A DNA stretch of 64,000 nucleotides from Bacteroidales bacterium (GCA_013141385.1 JABFRB010000045.1:1-64000); one strand, 5' to 3'; positions 44,197 to 53,751 are shown, counted from the first letter of the stretch. Program-made: numbers and translations. The notes: generated by a model not told the origin, from the letters alone.

Positions 44197-46554
44197 ATGA
44201 AATCGTATACTATGTTAAAGGAATCAATACTCAAATTCGTTATAGCACCAATAATTCTAATCAACATACTTTTACCATTAAGCACTAACCCTCAGGTAAT
44301 TGATAGCATTAATGCTCGTATTTTAAGACATAAAACAGATACATCAGTTTTAAGGGTATCATTAGCTGAACTTCAAAAATCATCATTGATAGGTTCAAAA
44401 AAAGCAGATTCGTTGGTTCAAATTATTCTATACCAATCTCAACGAAATAAATTCTCTCGTGGTATTGCATTGTCCTATCACTATTTTGGTTTAAAGAGTC
44501 TGAAAAATGGAGATTACAAAAGTTCTTCTACTTTTTTTAAAAAATCATTAAGCATATTCGAAAAACTTGATGATAGCACAAATATAATAGTAACCAATCA
44601 ATCTTTAGCGAGTTCTTATTTCAATATGGGAAAACAAGATAGTGCTATTCTATTCTGTTCTAAGGTAATAAAATCATATAAATATCGAAATGAATTAAAA
44701 AATCTTGCATCGGGGTACAATACTTTAGGAGGTATTTATTGGTCTAAAGGTAATTTTTCTAATGCAGCCGAGGCATTCTTTAAGAGCCTTGATATAAAAG
44801 TGAGAATTGGTGATAGTTTAGGTGTTGCCAATACATACAACAATATTGGAATTCTTTATGATTCGCAGCAAAAACTACCTGAAGCACTCGAAATGTATAA
44901 CAAATCATATGAAATATATAAAAAGAAAGGAAGCAAAAGAGGAATTAGTAAAGCGTGTAACAATATTGCAATAGTACTTAAGAATCTAAATAGGTACGGA
45001 GAGGCTATTGAAATGCTTTTAAGATCTCTTGAGATAGACAAAGAATTAGGAAATATTGATGATCAGGGTAAAACATTAAATAATATAGGTCAACTTTATA
45101 TTAACATTAATGAGACTGCTTCTTCATTAAACTATTTTAATACAGCAAGAGAGATTTTTCATAAGAACGATAATTTGAACGGTGAAACAGCATCGGTAAT
45201 AAATATGGGCTGTGCACATTTAAAATTGAGGAACTATAATTTTGCCTTAAGTTTTTTTGAACAAGGTTTGTCAATGGCCAAAAAAATTCATTCCGCTGAG
45301 CTGATTAAAGAAACTTACCAGCATCTTTATGAATTGTATAAAAAAAGTGGGAATATTAACCTAGCTCTAACTTACTACGAATGTTATTCAAATTTCAGTG
45401 ACTCTTTAAAGAGTATTGAAAATCTTAATAAATTAGATGAACTAAAGATTAAATATGAATCTGATCTTAAAGAAACTGAAATAGCTCTACTTAACAAGAA
45501 TAATCTTATCGAGAAATTTGAAAAGGAAAGACAAAAATCAATAAAGAAACTTTTTGTTTCTATCTCAGGATTACTTCTTTTAGTATTATGCTTACTTGGT
45601 TTTGCTTGGCTAACAATAAAGAAAGATAATCAAAAGTTACATCTTAAGAATACAGAAATCAATACCCAGAAGGAAGAAATTGAGGCACAACGTGATTTAC
45701 TTGAAGATCTGAATATAACCCTAAATAATCAGAATGAGGAAATATTAGATCAACGTGATCAGATTGATTCAAAAAACAGAATAATTTTTGCCTCAAATAG
45801 GCGTTTAACTGAAAATATTGAGTATGCATCAAGAATTCAGAAGGCTTTATTACCTGATCTAGATCAAATTAGCCAATGCTTTTCAAAACATTATATAGTT
45901 TATAAACCAAAGGATATTGTGAGTGGAGATTTTTATTGGATGTGGCCACAACAGGATAAAATCTATTTTTCAGTAGCCGATTGCACTGGTCATGGTGTTT
46001 CAGGTGCTTTCATGAGTATACTTGCTTATAATTACTTAAAAGATTCAATTATTACTAAGGGGTTATCAAATCCTAAAGACATTTTATCTTTTATTCGAAA
46101 TGAGTTTGATAATAACCTATATAGAAATATGGCTAGCCATGATATTAAAGATGGTTTGGATATTATTGTTTGTTGCTACAATAAGATAGATAATATTATT
46201 GAATATAGCGGGGCTCACAGTTCTTTCTATCATATTCGAGACAATTCATTAGTTCGTTATAAAACTGATAGATATTCAATCGGAAGTCGAATAAATCAAA
46301 CAAATTCGTTTACTCAAAAACAGCTAAAGCTTCAGGCTGGTGATAGAATAGTATTCTATACAGATGGTTATATGGATCAGTTAAATAAAAATAGGAAAAC
46401 GAAGATTGGAAGTTTAAATTTTAAGAATTTACTTCAAAGTTCAGGAAATTTGGACATTAACGAACAAAAACAAAAAATCGAAGAATTCTTTGATGATTGG
46501 AAGGGAGACTATGAGCAGATAGATGATGTACTTGTAATGTGTATTGAAGTTTAA
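44197..46554 (+). CDS. TPR protein with SpoIIE/PP2C-type phosphatase domain
   Basis: A 785-residue signalling protein. It has a signal-like N-terminus (about 12-28) and about eight TPR repeats from residue 80 to 400 (for example AEAFFKSLDIKVRIGDSLG, TYNNIGILYDSQQK). One membrane helix lies at about 455-475 (ISGLLLLVLCLLGFAWL), a coiled coil at about 480-545, and a C-terminal PP2C_SIGMA/SpoIIE domain from about 560: KDIVSGDFYWMW, VADCTGHGVSGAFMS, YTDGYMD and DDVLVMC, including the metal-binding aspartates. The periplasmic TPRs would sense something and the cytoplasmic phosphatase act on a partner-switch or SiaC-like protein. Confidence 0.9.
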   Translation: MKSYTMLKESILKFVIAPIILINILLPLSTNPQVIDSINARILRHKTDTSVLRVSLAELQKSSLIGSKKADSLVQIILYQSQRNKFSRGIALSYHYFGLKSLKNGDYKSSSTFFKKSLSIFEKLDDSTNIIVTNQSLASSYFNMGKQDSAILFCSKVIKSYKYRNELKNLASGYNTLGGIYWSKGNFSNAAEAFFKSLDIKVRIGDSLGVANTYNNIGILYDSQQKLPEALEMYNKSYEIYKKKGSKRGISKACNNIAIVLKNLNRYGEAIEMLLRSLEIDKELGNIDDQGKTLNNIGQLYININETASSLNYFNTAREIFHKNDNLNGETASVINMGCAHLKLRNYNFALSFFEQGLSMAKKIHSAELIKETYQHLYELYKKSGNINLALTYYECYSNFSDSLKSIENLNKLDELKIKYESDLKETEIALLNKNNLIEKFEKERQKSIKKLFVSISGLLLLVLCLLGFAWLTIKKDNQKLHLKNTEINTQKEEIEAQRDLLEDLNITLNNQNEEILDQRDQIDSKNRIIFASNRRLTENIEYASRIQKALLPDLDQISQCFSKHYIVYKPKDIVSGDFYWMWPQQDKIYFSVADCTGHGVSGAFMSILAYNYLKDSIITKGLSNPKDILSFIRNEFDNNLYRNMASHDIKDGLDIIVCCYNKIDNIIEYSGAHSSFYHIRDNSLVRYKTDRYSIGSRINQTNSFTQKQLKLQAGDRIVFYTDGYMDQLNKNRKTKIGSLNFKNLLQSSGNLDINEQKQKIEEFFDDWKGDYEQIDDVLVMCIEV

Positions 46555-46565
46555 TCTATACAATG

Positions 46566-47402
46566 TTAACCAATTTCCTGCTTAGCCTTAACAATAAACC
46601 ATGGATTATTAATTTCCTCCTTATTGTAGTGGAGTCTATGGTTTGTATCCATCGAGACTATATGACATCCTGACTCTTCAACTATTGCCTGTCCAGCAGC
46701 TGTATCCCATTCCCAAGTTGGACCAAAACGAGGATAAAGATCAGCAGCTCCTTCTGCAATCATGCACATTTTTAGCGATGAACCGCAATTAGTGTAGCTA
46801 ATTTCACCATATTTTTTTTCGAGAGATTTAATATACTCCTCTGTTTCTTGATTCATATGGGAACGACTTACTAAAACAGTTAATTTATCACGTTTTTGAT
46901 TTATTGGGAGTTTAGCAGATGAAAGTTTAAGTTCTTCGTATTTTAAATTGGAATTTGATATTGGTTTAATCGAAGTAGCTTTATAAGAACCCTCTGATTT
47001 TAAAGAAAAGTATAAATCGCCAAGAACGGGAGCGTAAATTACACCAAGTATAGGAAATCCATTAATTATTAGAGCAATATTAACGGTAAATTCGCCATTA
47101 CGCTTAATAAATTCTTTCGTGCCATCTAAAGGATCAACCAACCAAAAATATTCCCAGCCCTTTCTTTCTTCGTATAAAATATTTCGACCCTCTTCGCTTA
47201 AAGTTGGAATTCTTGTTTGGGTGAGCGAATTTGCTATTTCTGTATGAGCCAGTCTATCAGCTAATGTTAGTGGGGTCTTGTCGGACTTAAGATTTACATG
47301 AAAATCATTTGAATTGTAAACATCCATAATTAACTTACCTGCTTTTACCGAAGCATTAATTGCTGTAGAAAGCAGATTCCTAAGTTCTGTTTGATCTATC
47401 AT
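46566..47402 (-). CDS. cysQ: 3'(2'),5'-bisphosphate nucleotidase CysQ
   Basis: A 278-residue Li+-sensitive phosphatase that removes the 3'-phosphate of PAP left by sulfate assimilation. The metal-binding signature is DPLDGTKEFI at about 94-103, with EE in LSEEGR before it and WEWDTAAGQAIVEESG near residue 225. It is cytoplasmic and ends 11 bases from the convergent phosphatase gene. A -7 box is visible 26 bases upstream of the ATG. Confidence 0.92.
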   Translation of the reverse strand: MIDQTELRNLLSTAINASVKAGKLIMDVYNSNDFHVNLKSDKTPLTLADRLAHTEIANSLTQTRIPTLSEEGRNILYEERKGWEYFWLVDPLDGTKEFIKRNGEFTVNIALIINGFPILGVIYAPVLGDLYFSLKSEGSYKATSIKPISNSNLKYEELKLSSAKLPINQKRDKLTVLVSRSHMNQETEEYIKSLEKKYGEISYTNCGSSLKMCMIAEGAADLYPRFGPTWEWDTAAGQAIVEESGCHIVSMDTNHRLHYNKEEINNPWFIVKAKQEIG

Positions 47403-47427
47403 CTAAGAATACTTTGCTAATTGGACA

Positions 47428-47435
47428 CAAAATTA
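47428..47435 (-). promoter_or_regulatory. Bacteroidetes-type -7 box for cysQ
   Basis: Reads TAATTTTG on the minus strand, 26 bases before the start of cysQ. Confidence 0.5.
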
Positions 47436-47663
47436 TATTTCTTTTTTTAAAATGAAGAGTATATTTATGGTATATTAGTTTTTTATCAATTATTATTACT
47501 AAAATCATATGTGTTGTATTTTAAGCAATTGAAATACAGGTTAATGATTGTGTATTGAGACCTTATATATCTTAAAAAACTTTAAAAAGATAAAAATAAT
47601 CCATCCTAATTTTCAATAGGAAAAATAAAATACTAAGTTTACCCCATTATAATTTGTAATACT

Positions 47664-49127
47664 ATGAATCGTATCGAACAATTACAACCAGCGGAAATAT
47701 GGAAGTACTTTCTTGAAATTTGCAAGATTCCACGACCATCAAAAAAAGAAGAGAGGATTGCAAAATATCTAATGGATTTTGCGAACGAACATAACCTAGA
47801 GGCTTTCCAGGATGAGGCTGGAAGCGTTGTAATTAGAAAGCCAGCAACAGCTGGTTTTGAAAACATACAACCTGTAGTATTGCAGAGCCATATAGATATG
47901 GTATGCGAGAAAAATAGTGATACTGTTTTTGATTTTAATACAGATCCAATCACTCCTTTTATTGATGGAGAATGGGTTAAAGCAAAAGGAACTACTCTTG
48001 GTGCCGATGATGGTATTGGTATCGCATCGCAGCTAGCAATACTATCCTCAATAACTATTAATCATGGACCGATTGAGTGCCTCTTTACTGTTGATGAAGA
48101 AACAGGATTAACGGGTGCTTTTGAGATGAAACCTGGCTTTTTTAATTCTAAGATTTTATTAAATCTTGATTCTGAGGATGAGGGTGAACTTTTTATAGGA
48201 TGTGCAGGAGGGCTCGATACCGTTGCAACATTTGCCTATGATGAAGAGAAGGTTCCTAGCAACTTTACTGCCTTTAAAGTGACTGTTAAAGGTTTGAAAG
48301 GGGGGCATTCCGGGGATGATATTGAAAAGGGATTAGGAAATTCAATAAAAATTATTACTCGATTCCTTTGGAAGAGTACAAATAAATTTGATTTAAGACT
48401 ATCAGTTCTTGACGGTGGTAATTTACGAAACGCTATTCCAAGAGAAGCATGGGCGGTTATTGTGGTTCATATTGATGACAAAGCACTTCTCTTAAAAGAT
48501 TTTGATTTATACAAATCAGAAATAATCAATGAGATTCAAGATGTTGAACCAGGTATTATTGTGTCAATTGAAGATCATGATTTACCTGAGTTCGTTATTG
48601 ATGAGCCAACTCATTTTGATTTATTAAATTCCTTATATGCTTGCCCTCATGGAGTAATTTCAATGAGTAGACAGCTTAAAGGGTTGGTTGAGACCTCAAC
48701 CAATCTTGCATCGGTTAAGTTTATTCAAGATCATCAAATACTGGTAACAACTAGCCAAAGAAGTTCGGTTGAGTCATTAAAGCACGATATTTCAAATATG
48801 GTTGAAAGTGTTTTTAGATTGGCCAATGCAAATGTACAACACTCTGAAGGCTACCCTGGATGGGCTCCCAATACAAACTCAGAGATACTGAAAATTACAA
48901 GAACAGCATATAAAAAGTTATTTGGGGTAGAACCTGTTGTTCGAGCTATTCATGCTGGTTTGGAATGCGGTTTGTTTTTAGAGAAATACCCCTATCTTGA
49001 TATGATTTCATTTGGACCAACCATAAAAGGTGCACACTCACCTGATGAGCGACTGAATATTCAAACTACACAAAAATATTGGGATCTTCTATTAGAGGTC
49101 TTATCTAAAATACCAACAATAAACTAA
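47664..49127 (+). CDS. pepD: Aminoacyl-histidine dipeptidase (PepD, M20C)
   Basis: A 487-residue zinc dipeptidase that splits Xaa-His dipeptides and related beta-alanyl dipeptides. It starts LQPAEIWKYFLEICKIPRPSKKEE. The zinc site is in VVLQSHIDMVCEK (H near 77) and GADDGIGIA (Asp near 115). The catalytic base region is DEETGLTGA near 148, and HAGLECGLFLEKYP near 440 closes the site. Length is normal for the M20C/PepD clade. A hairpin terminator follows at once. Confidence 0.95.
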   Translation: MNRIEQLQPAEIWKYFLEICKIPRPSKKEERIAKYLMDFANEHNLEAFQDEAGSVVIRKPATAGFENIQPVVLQSHIDMVCEKNSDTVFDFNTDPITPFIDGEWVKAKGTTLGADDGIGIASQLAILSSITINHGPIECLFTVDEETGLTGAFEMKPGFFNSKILLNLDSEDEGELFIGCAGGLDTVATFAYDEEKVPSNFTAFKVTVKGLKGGHSGDDIEKGLGNSIKIITRFLWKSTNKFDLRLSVLDGGNLRNAIPREAWAVIVVHIDDKALLLKDFDLYKSEIINEIQDVEPGIIVSIEDHDLPEFVIDEPTHFDLLNSLYACPHGVISMSRQLKGLVETSTNLASVKFIQDHQILVTTSQRSSVESLKHDISNMVESVFRLANANVQHSEGYPGWAPNTNSEILKITRTAYKKLFGVEPVVRAIHAGLECGLFLEKYPYLDMISFGPTIKGAHSPDERLNIQTTQKYWDLLLEVLSKIPTIN

Positions 49128-49160
49128 ACAAAAACTGCCTGATGGCAGTTTTTTTGTTTA
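49125..49160. terminator. Intrinsic terminator after pepD
   Basis: AAAACTGCC pairs with GGCAGTTTT over a four-base loop, with A- and T-runs on the two sides. It may also serve the convergent rubredoxin gene. Confidence 0.88.
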
Positions 49161-49175
49161 ATCCTATATCCTAAA

Positions 49176-49331
49176 TTACATTATCCTTTCAAAATGTTCT
49201 TTTGATACACCACAAACTGGACATACCCAAGAATCTGGAATATCTTCAAATCTAGTATTGGGTTCAATTCCATGCAAAGGATCACCATCCTCAGGGTTAT
49301 AGAGATAACCACATATCAAACATTTATACAT
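49176..49331 (-). CDS. Rubredoxin
   Basis: A 51-residue iron-sulfur-free Fe protein that carries single electrons. The four cysteines are arranged as in rubredoxin: CLICG at residues 4-8 and CPVCG at 37-41, with [11 protein letters not shown] and [17 protein letters not shown] in the usual places. ATG at 49331 is the natural start. Rubredoxins are common in anaerobic Bacteroidetes, where they feed peroxidases (rubrerythrin) or oxygen reductases. No partner gene is beside it. Confidence 0.93.
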   Translation of the reverse strand: MYKCLICGYLYNPEDGDPLHGIEPNTRFEDIPDSWVCPVCGVSKEHFERIM

Positions 49332-49412
49332 AATTACATCTTGGGAATTATCAGAAAGGTTTTAGAAAGGCAATTTTCTTTTTTGTTAAATTAAGCATAT
49401 TCAATAGGAGTC

Positions 49413-49793
49413 CTATACAGATTCAATTAGTTTTATTGGAACCTTAAGTAATGATTGAAAATCTTTTCCTAATCCCCTAATAGTATCATCGTCTTCTTCG
49501 TAGTACCAAGTAATAGAAATATCATGGCCTTTAATATAGCACTCATCAAGTAGTTTAAAGATTGCAAAGATAAAACGGTTAGATCCACTATTTATATATT
49601 CAATCCTAAAATTCACTTTTGTGAATTTTTCTGGATTTTCAATATAATTACTGATCCAACGAATTAACGGTTGATAAAAAGAAACTGCATCTTCGGGTAT
49701 AGATCTGCCCGAAAGCTGTATTACACCAGATGAAAAATCAACTTCGGGTGTTTTGGTCGTTCCCTTTATATATAATCCTGTAAGTGATGACAT
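49413..49793 (-). CDS. SiaC-like DUF1987 regulatory protein
   Basis: ATG 49793 gives 126 residues; the TTG 24 bases further upstream lies outside the conserved part. The sequence LYIKGTTKTPEVDFSSGV, then LSGRSIPEDAVSFYQPLIRWI and NFRIEYINSGSNRFIFAIFKLLDE is typical of DUF1987, the family of Pseudomonas SiaC. SiaC is a small protein phosphorylated by the kinase SiaB and dephosphorylated by the PP2C-like SiaA, controlling c-di-GMP synthesis. A PP2C/SpoIIE gene is 3 kb away, but no SiaB-like kinase is in the window. Function here is inferred from family only. Confidence 0.78.
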   Translation of the reverse strand: MSSLTGLYIKGTTKTPEVDFSSGVIQLSGRSIPEDAVSFYQPLIRWISNYIENPEKFTKVNFRIEYINSGSNRFIFAIFKLLDECYIKGHDISITWYYEEDDDTIRGLGKDFQSLLKVPIKLIESV

Positions 49794-49808
49794 AAAATCG
49801 TTTTTAAG

Positions 49809-49985
49809 GTGAAACAATTCTATAACGGTAAAGATACAAAAAAAAGGAGAGAATTGTTCAAAACCACAAATTATTACAAAAATGCTTTCTATAAAAAACA
49901 GTGGATATCTTTAGTAGATGATAATGAAGATATAAATTGGCTATATGGCATAAATTTTGTTGAATTTTTTATAGAAAAACCATAG
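49809..49985 (+). CDS. Possible small protein before the ankyrin gene
   Basis: A 58-codon frame with GTG start, on the strand of the ankyrin gene, whose ATG lies one base after its TAG. The predicted residues look protein-like (KKQWISLVDDNEDINWLYG near the end, tryptophan-rich and acidic). The same one-base spacing is used between the ankyrin gene and the lipoprotein gene that follows, so a three-gene coupled operon is plausible. I recognise no family. It overlaps the divergent SiaC-like upstream region, and no strong ribosome site is seen (TAAGG near the start). Confidence 0.3.
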   Translation: MKQFYNGKDTKKRRELFKTTNYYKNAFYKKQWISLVDDNEDINWLYGINFVEFFIEKP

Positions 49986-49986
49986 C

Positions 49987-52194
49987 ATGATCATTAAAAA
50001 ATACCTTTTATTGGTTCTATTTTTCCTTGCCATTTACCCTTTTTATTCTTTTTCACAGAATAATTCGCTAAACCTAGCAAATAGTCCAAATCTAAACGAA
50101 CTTTTTCTTTCAAGTATTGATTCTGGAAATTACCAACTGGTTTCATATTTATTGCTTAAAGGAGCAGATCCAAATTATTTTAATAAAAAAGATTCAATTC
50201 AGTTTGAGTATTCAGCCCTAATGTTAGCTACGTTTCATGGAGACTTTGATATTGCTAGTTTACTGATAAAAAAGGGAGCGGATGTTAATTATAAAAACTC
50301 CGATGGAACTAATGCTTTAATTGTTGCTGCTAAAAGAGGATATTATAATATAGCTGAATTATTAATAAAAAATGGATCAAATGTCAATAATAGAACAATA
50401 AACAAGAGTTCAGCATTATTTGAAGCAGTTAAACAACTTAATGATAGTATAACTAATCTTTTGTTAGTGAATAAGGCACAAGTCAATGTTAATAATCGAT
50501 TTAACCTAACACCTTTGCAATACTCAACTGGTTATAATCTTCTCTATTTTAAGCTAAATGGAGAAAATAATATAGATGAAGAAATAGATACTTTTATTCA
50601 TCATACTAAAGCTAATAAAATTAGTGAAATGCTTATTAATGCTGGCGCAGATTTAAATGTTAAGGATATTTATGGTTTTACACCTTTATTGGTTGCCACA
50701 CAACTTAATAATTTAGAACTTGTTAAAACACTATGTACGGCAGGTGCAGATCCTAATTTGGCCTCATTCGATAGAGTTACACCTTTGATGTATGCTACTA
50801 GTATGAATTATTCTGAAATTGCTAGAATACTTTTTAAAAATGGAGCTCATGTAAACTATTTTTCTATAGAGGGTAATTTGTATCTTTTACCATCGCCAGA
50901 TGAGTTATTAGTAATAAATTCCGATTCAGGAAAATATGAGTCGGTTAGCTATTTAATAGAGCATGGTGCCAATCCAAACTACTCAAATGAAGAAGGTGTT
51001 AATGCATTAATGTATGCTTCTGATAACGGATCTTATAAAATAGCGAAGCTACTAATTGAAAAGGGAGTCGATGTAAACAGTAAGCCTAATGATGGAAATA
51101 CTGCTCTGTTTGCTGCTGTTAGATCTAATAGCGATAGTATTGCGGAACTTCTAATTCAAAATAATGCCAAAATAGATATTCAAAACAAAAATGGGTTATA
51201 TCCATTACACTATGCTGCGGGCTTAGGATATCCAGTAATGACGGATTTACTTTTATATTATGGAGCAGAGCCCAATGTTATAGATTCAGATGGTAATACA
51301 CCACTAATGACCTCAGCCTATGCTGGTGCATATAGCGTGACTGAAACTTTAATTAATTCAGGTGCTGATATAAACTTTCCTGATAAAACTGGAATTACTC
51401 CATTAATGGTTGCCTCACAATTTAATGATACCACACTTATTCGTATGCTTTATAATACTGGAGCAGATCTTGATAAAGTCAATTCTAGAAAAGCGAATGC
51501 ATTATCAGTTGCAATAAAAAACAACTCGATTGATGCGTTTAAGATGCTTGTTAATTTCGGGGCTAAAGCTAAAGATTCCATTTTAACAAAGAGTTTATAC
51601 CAGCAGTCGGTTGAATCGAGTGATTATGATATATCAACATTTCTTAAGGGTAAAGGTTTGAATACAAAGTTGAAACCTAATATCAGTAGAATTAATTTTT
51701 ATACTGGTTTTTCATCAAGTAGTTATGATTTTATGGTCGATTTTGGGTGTGGTGTATATGAGTCGATTTCGAAGATGATGGTTAATTTTGGGTATAAATA
51801 TAGACCATTCTCAAGCAGAGTACTTGAATATAGAAATTCATCATTCTACCAACTTTGGGAGAAAAGATATGCTTTCTACCTTTCTTTACAACATCTTTTT
51901 GTGCTTAAAAGAAATTATTTAAAAGGTAATGTTGGTATTACACCTGGACTAAGCAATGAGTTAACCTGGAGTTACTATAGGGGATTAGAAAAAGGGTCTG
52001 GGGCTAAATGGGTTATTGCTCCAAGCTTAGGTCTTTTCTATCAAAGAGAATTGTTTACGATGATTGGGAAGTGGGAGATAGCCAATTACAATACTCAAGT
52101 AAAAGATTTTAATCGATTTAGTTTACAGCTAATAATGACTATTCCAACGTACAAAAAAATAATCAATAACAAGAGAATTAATTGGCTAGATTAG
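49987..52194 (+). CDS. Exported ankyrin-repeat protein with beta-rich C-terminus
   Basis: A 735-residue protein. It begins with a signal peptide (about 1-24, FFLAIYPFYSFSQ), then about twelve ankyrin repeats (residues about 35-560; for example GANPNYSNEEGVNALMYAS, GADINFPDKTGITPLMVAS). The last about 170 residues look different: INFYTGFSSSSYDFMVDFG, then alternating aromatic and polar strands ending FSLQLIMTIPTYKKI, like a small outer-membrane barrel. The ankyrin part would lie in the periplasm or outside. A lipoprotein gene follows one base later. Ankyrin proteins of this layout often bind partner proteins; no partner is known here. Confidence 0.82.
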   Translation: MIIKKYLLLVLFFLAIYPFYSFSQNNSLNLANSPNLNELFLSSIDSGNYQLVSYLLLKGADPNYFNKKDSIQFEYSALMLATFHGDFDIASLLIKKGADVNYKNSDGTNALIVAAKRGYYNIAELLIKNGSNVNNRTINKSSALFEAVKQLNDSITNLLLVNKAQVNVNNRFNLTPLQYSTGYNLLYFKLNGENNIDEEIDTFIHHTKANKISEMLINAGADLNVKDIYGFTPLLVATQLNNLELVKTLCTAGADPNLASFDRVTPLMYATSMNYSEIARILFKNGAHVNYFSIEGNLYLLPSPDELLVINSDSGKYESVSYLIEHGANPNYSNEEGVNALMYASDNGSYKIAKLLIEKGVDVNSKPNDGNTALFAAVRSNSDSIAELLIQNNAKIDIQNKNGLYPLHYAAGLGYPVMTDLLLYYGAEPNVIDSDGNTPLMTSAYAGAYSVTETLINSGADINFPDKTGITPLMVASQFNDTTLIRMLYNTGADLDKVNSRKANALSVAIKNNSIDAFKMLVNFGAKAKDSILTKSLYQQSVESSDYDISTFLKGKGLNTKLKPNISRINFYTGFSSSSYDFMVDFGCGVYESISKMMVNFGYKYRPFSSRVLEYRNSSFYQLWEKRYAFYLSLQHLFVLKRNYLKGNVGITPGLSNELTWSYYRGLEKGSGAKWVIAPSLGLFYQRELFTMIGKWEIANYNTQVKDFNRFSLQLIMTIPTYKKIINNKRINWLD

Positions 52195-52195
52195 G

Positions 52196-52609
52196 ATGAA
52201 AAGTGGAATTTTGATATTTATTATTCTTATTTCAGTGTTGATACCTTACTCCTGTGAGGATTCAACTTTTATTGTCGATTGCGATAAATGCTATGAAGCA
52301 TTATCTCAAGATATTAATTTGGAGTTAAAAATAACAATCGATGTATCCAACCAAAATGTTCCAATTACTTTATATCGTGGGAAAATTGATAATGGAGAGA
52401 TTATTCTAGAAGATACTACCTCGTTGAGTAGTTATTATAAGAGTGTAGTAGCGGGCGAATACTATTCAGCAGTTGCAAGATACGTGCATAATGGTAGAGT
52501 AATTTATGCCGTAGATGGAAGAGAGTTAAAAATTAAATTAGAGAAAAGTGCTTGTAACGAGGCATGTTACACAATTCATGGGAGTATTCTAGATTTGAGA
52601 ATTAAATAG
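52196..52609 (+). CDS. Unknown lipoprotein
   Basis: A 137-residue protein with a lipoprotein signal (hydrophobic 4-18, lipobox ending C20 in YSCEDS) and three or four further cysteines (CDKC at 29-32, ACNEAC near 123-128), which may form disulfides. The rest looks beta-rich. The ATG follows the ankyrin stop by one base, so the two are translated together and probably work together at the envelope. I recognise no family. It overlaps the galM stop by eight bases on the other strand. Confidence 0.65.
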   Translation: MKSGILIFIILISVLIPYSCEDSTFIVDCDKCYEALSQDINLELKITIDVSNQNVPITLYRGKIDNGEIILEDTTSLSSYYKSVVAGEYYSAVARYVHNGRVIYAVDGRELKIKLEKSACNEACYTIHGSILDLRIK

Positions 52610-53672
52610 TTGAGAATTTATATACTATTGTTTCATTGTAGGATTCATCTGAGTTTAATTTGATACTTTGAAAGTTGGGATGGTTTGGTGCATCAACAAA
52701 ATATGAAGGTTCAATGCAAAAAGCGGAATGTCTTCCATAAACTTTTCCATTGCTAATGGGGTATATAGTGTTTAGAAAGTTGGAGGTGTAAAATTGCATA
52801 CCCGGTAAAGTTGACAAGACTTGTAGTGCCCTTCCAGTATCAGATTGGTGAATTTCAGCCATTATATTTGTACTTCCCTTTTTGTAATTTTCGGTGATAA
52901 GAAAATGGTCATAACCTTTGGTGTTTGAAACAGGTTCTACATTTTGATTTATTCCAAGACCTATTTCAGTTAGTTTTCTGTAATCTAATACTGTATTCTT
53001 AACACTAAGAATTTTTCCAGTTGGAATTAAATCCTTATCGGATTCGAGAAAATTGCTTGACCACAATTTAATTCTATGCTTGTAAATATCATTAGTAACT
53101 CTTCCATTGAGGTTGAAATAGGCATGATTTGTCATATTTACCATTGTCGTTCTATCTGCAAAAGCGCTCATTTTTATTTCAATGGAATTATTCTGTAGCA
53201 GTGAATATCTAACTCTAGCAGTTAATGTTCCTGGATAACCCTGATCACCATGAGGGCTAATGAGTTGAAATTCTACATGAGGAATATCACCATCATTATA
53301 ATTAACTATATCCCATAAATTGGATTCGAAACCAACTTTACCCCCATGCAAATGGTGATTTCCTAAGTTTTTTGATAAAAAATAGGTTTCTCCATCAATA
53401 TCAAATTTGGCGTTGCCTATTTTATTTGCTACTCTTCCTATAGTTGCCCCAAGGTAAGGATGACCCTTCAAATAGTGATCCAAGCACGAATAACCTAGTA
53501 TAACATCATCAAATTTCCCATTTCGATCAGGTACCCACGATGAAACAATCCTTGCCCCATAATCTGTAATCTGAACCTTTACACCATTGTTATTTTGTAG
53601 TGTAAAAATATGAACAGGTTTGCCATCGGGCATTTTCCCAAAATTGTTGATAAATGGGTCTTTTGAAATCAT
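52602..53672 (-). CDS. galM: Galactose mutarotase (aldose 1-epimerase)
   Basis: A 356-residue cytoplasmic enzyme that interconverts alpha and beta anomers of galactose or glucose. Family features are QITDYGARIVSSWVPD near the start, NHHLHGG near 109-115 and TNHAYFNLNG near 180-190, with the catalytic histidine, followed by GYDHFLI near 248 and a Glu in FCIEPSYFVDAPNHPNF near 325. It may form a unit with the aldo/keto reductase 79 bases away and the GH31 gene further on, all on the minus strand, for use of oligosaccharides. Confidence 0.93.
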   Translation of the reverse strand: MISKDPFINNFGKMPDGKPVHIFTLQNNNGVKVQITDYGARIVSSWVPDRNGKFDDVILGYSCLDHYLKGHPYLGATIGRVANKIGNAKFDIDGETYFLSKNLGNHHLHGGKVGFESNLWDIVNYNDGDIPHVEFQLISPHGDQGYPGTLTARVRYSLLQNNSIEIKMSAFADRTTMVNMTNHAYFNLNGRVTNDIYKHRIKLWSSNFLESDKDLIPTGKILSVKNTVLDYRKLTEIGLGINQNVEPVSNTKGYDHFLITENYKKGSTNIMAEIHQSDTGRALQVLSTLPGMQFYTSNFLNTIYPISNGKVYGRHSAFCIEPSYFVDAPNHPNFQSIKLNSDESYNETIVYKFSTI

Positions 53673-53751
53673 ATTTTTCTAAGGTTTTGCAATTGCTGAT
53701 GAAAAATCTGATTATAAAATTAGAGTGATGAATTAATTCATGTTGATGATT

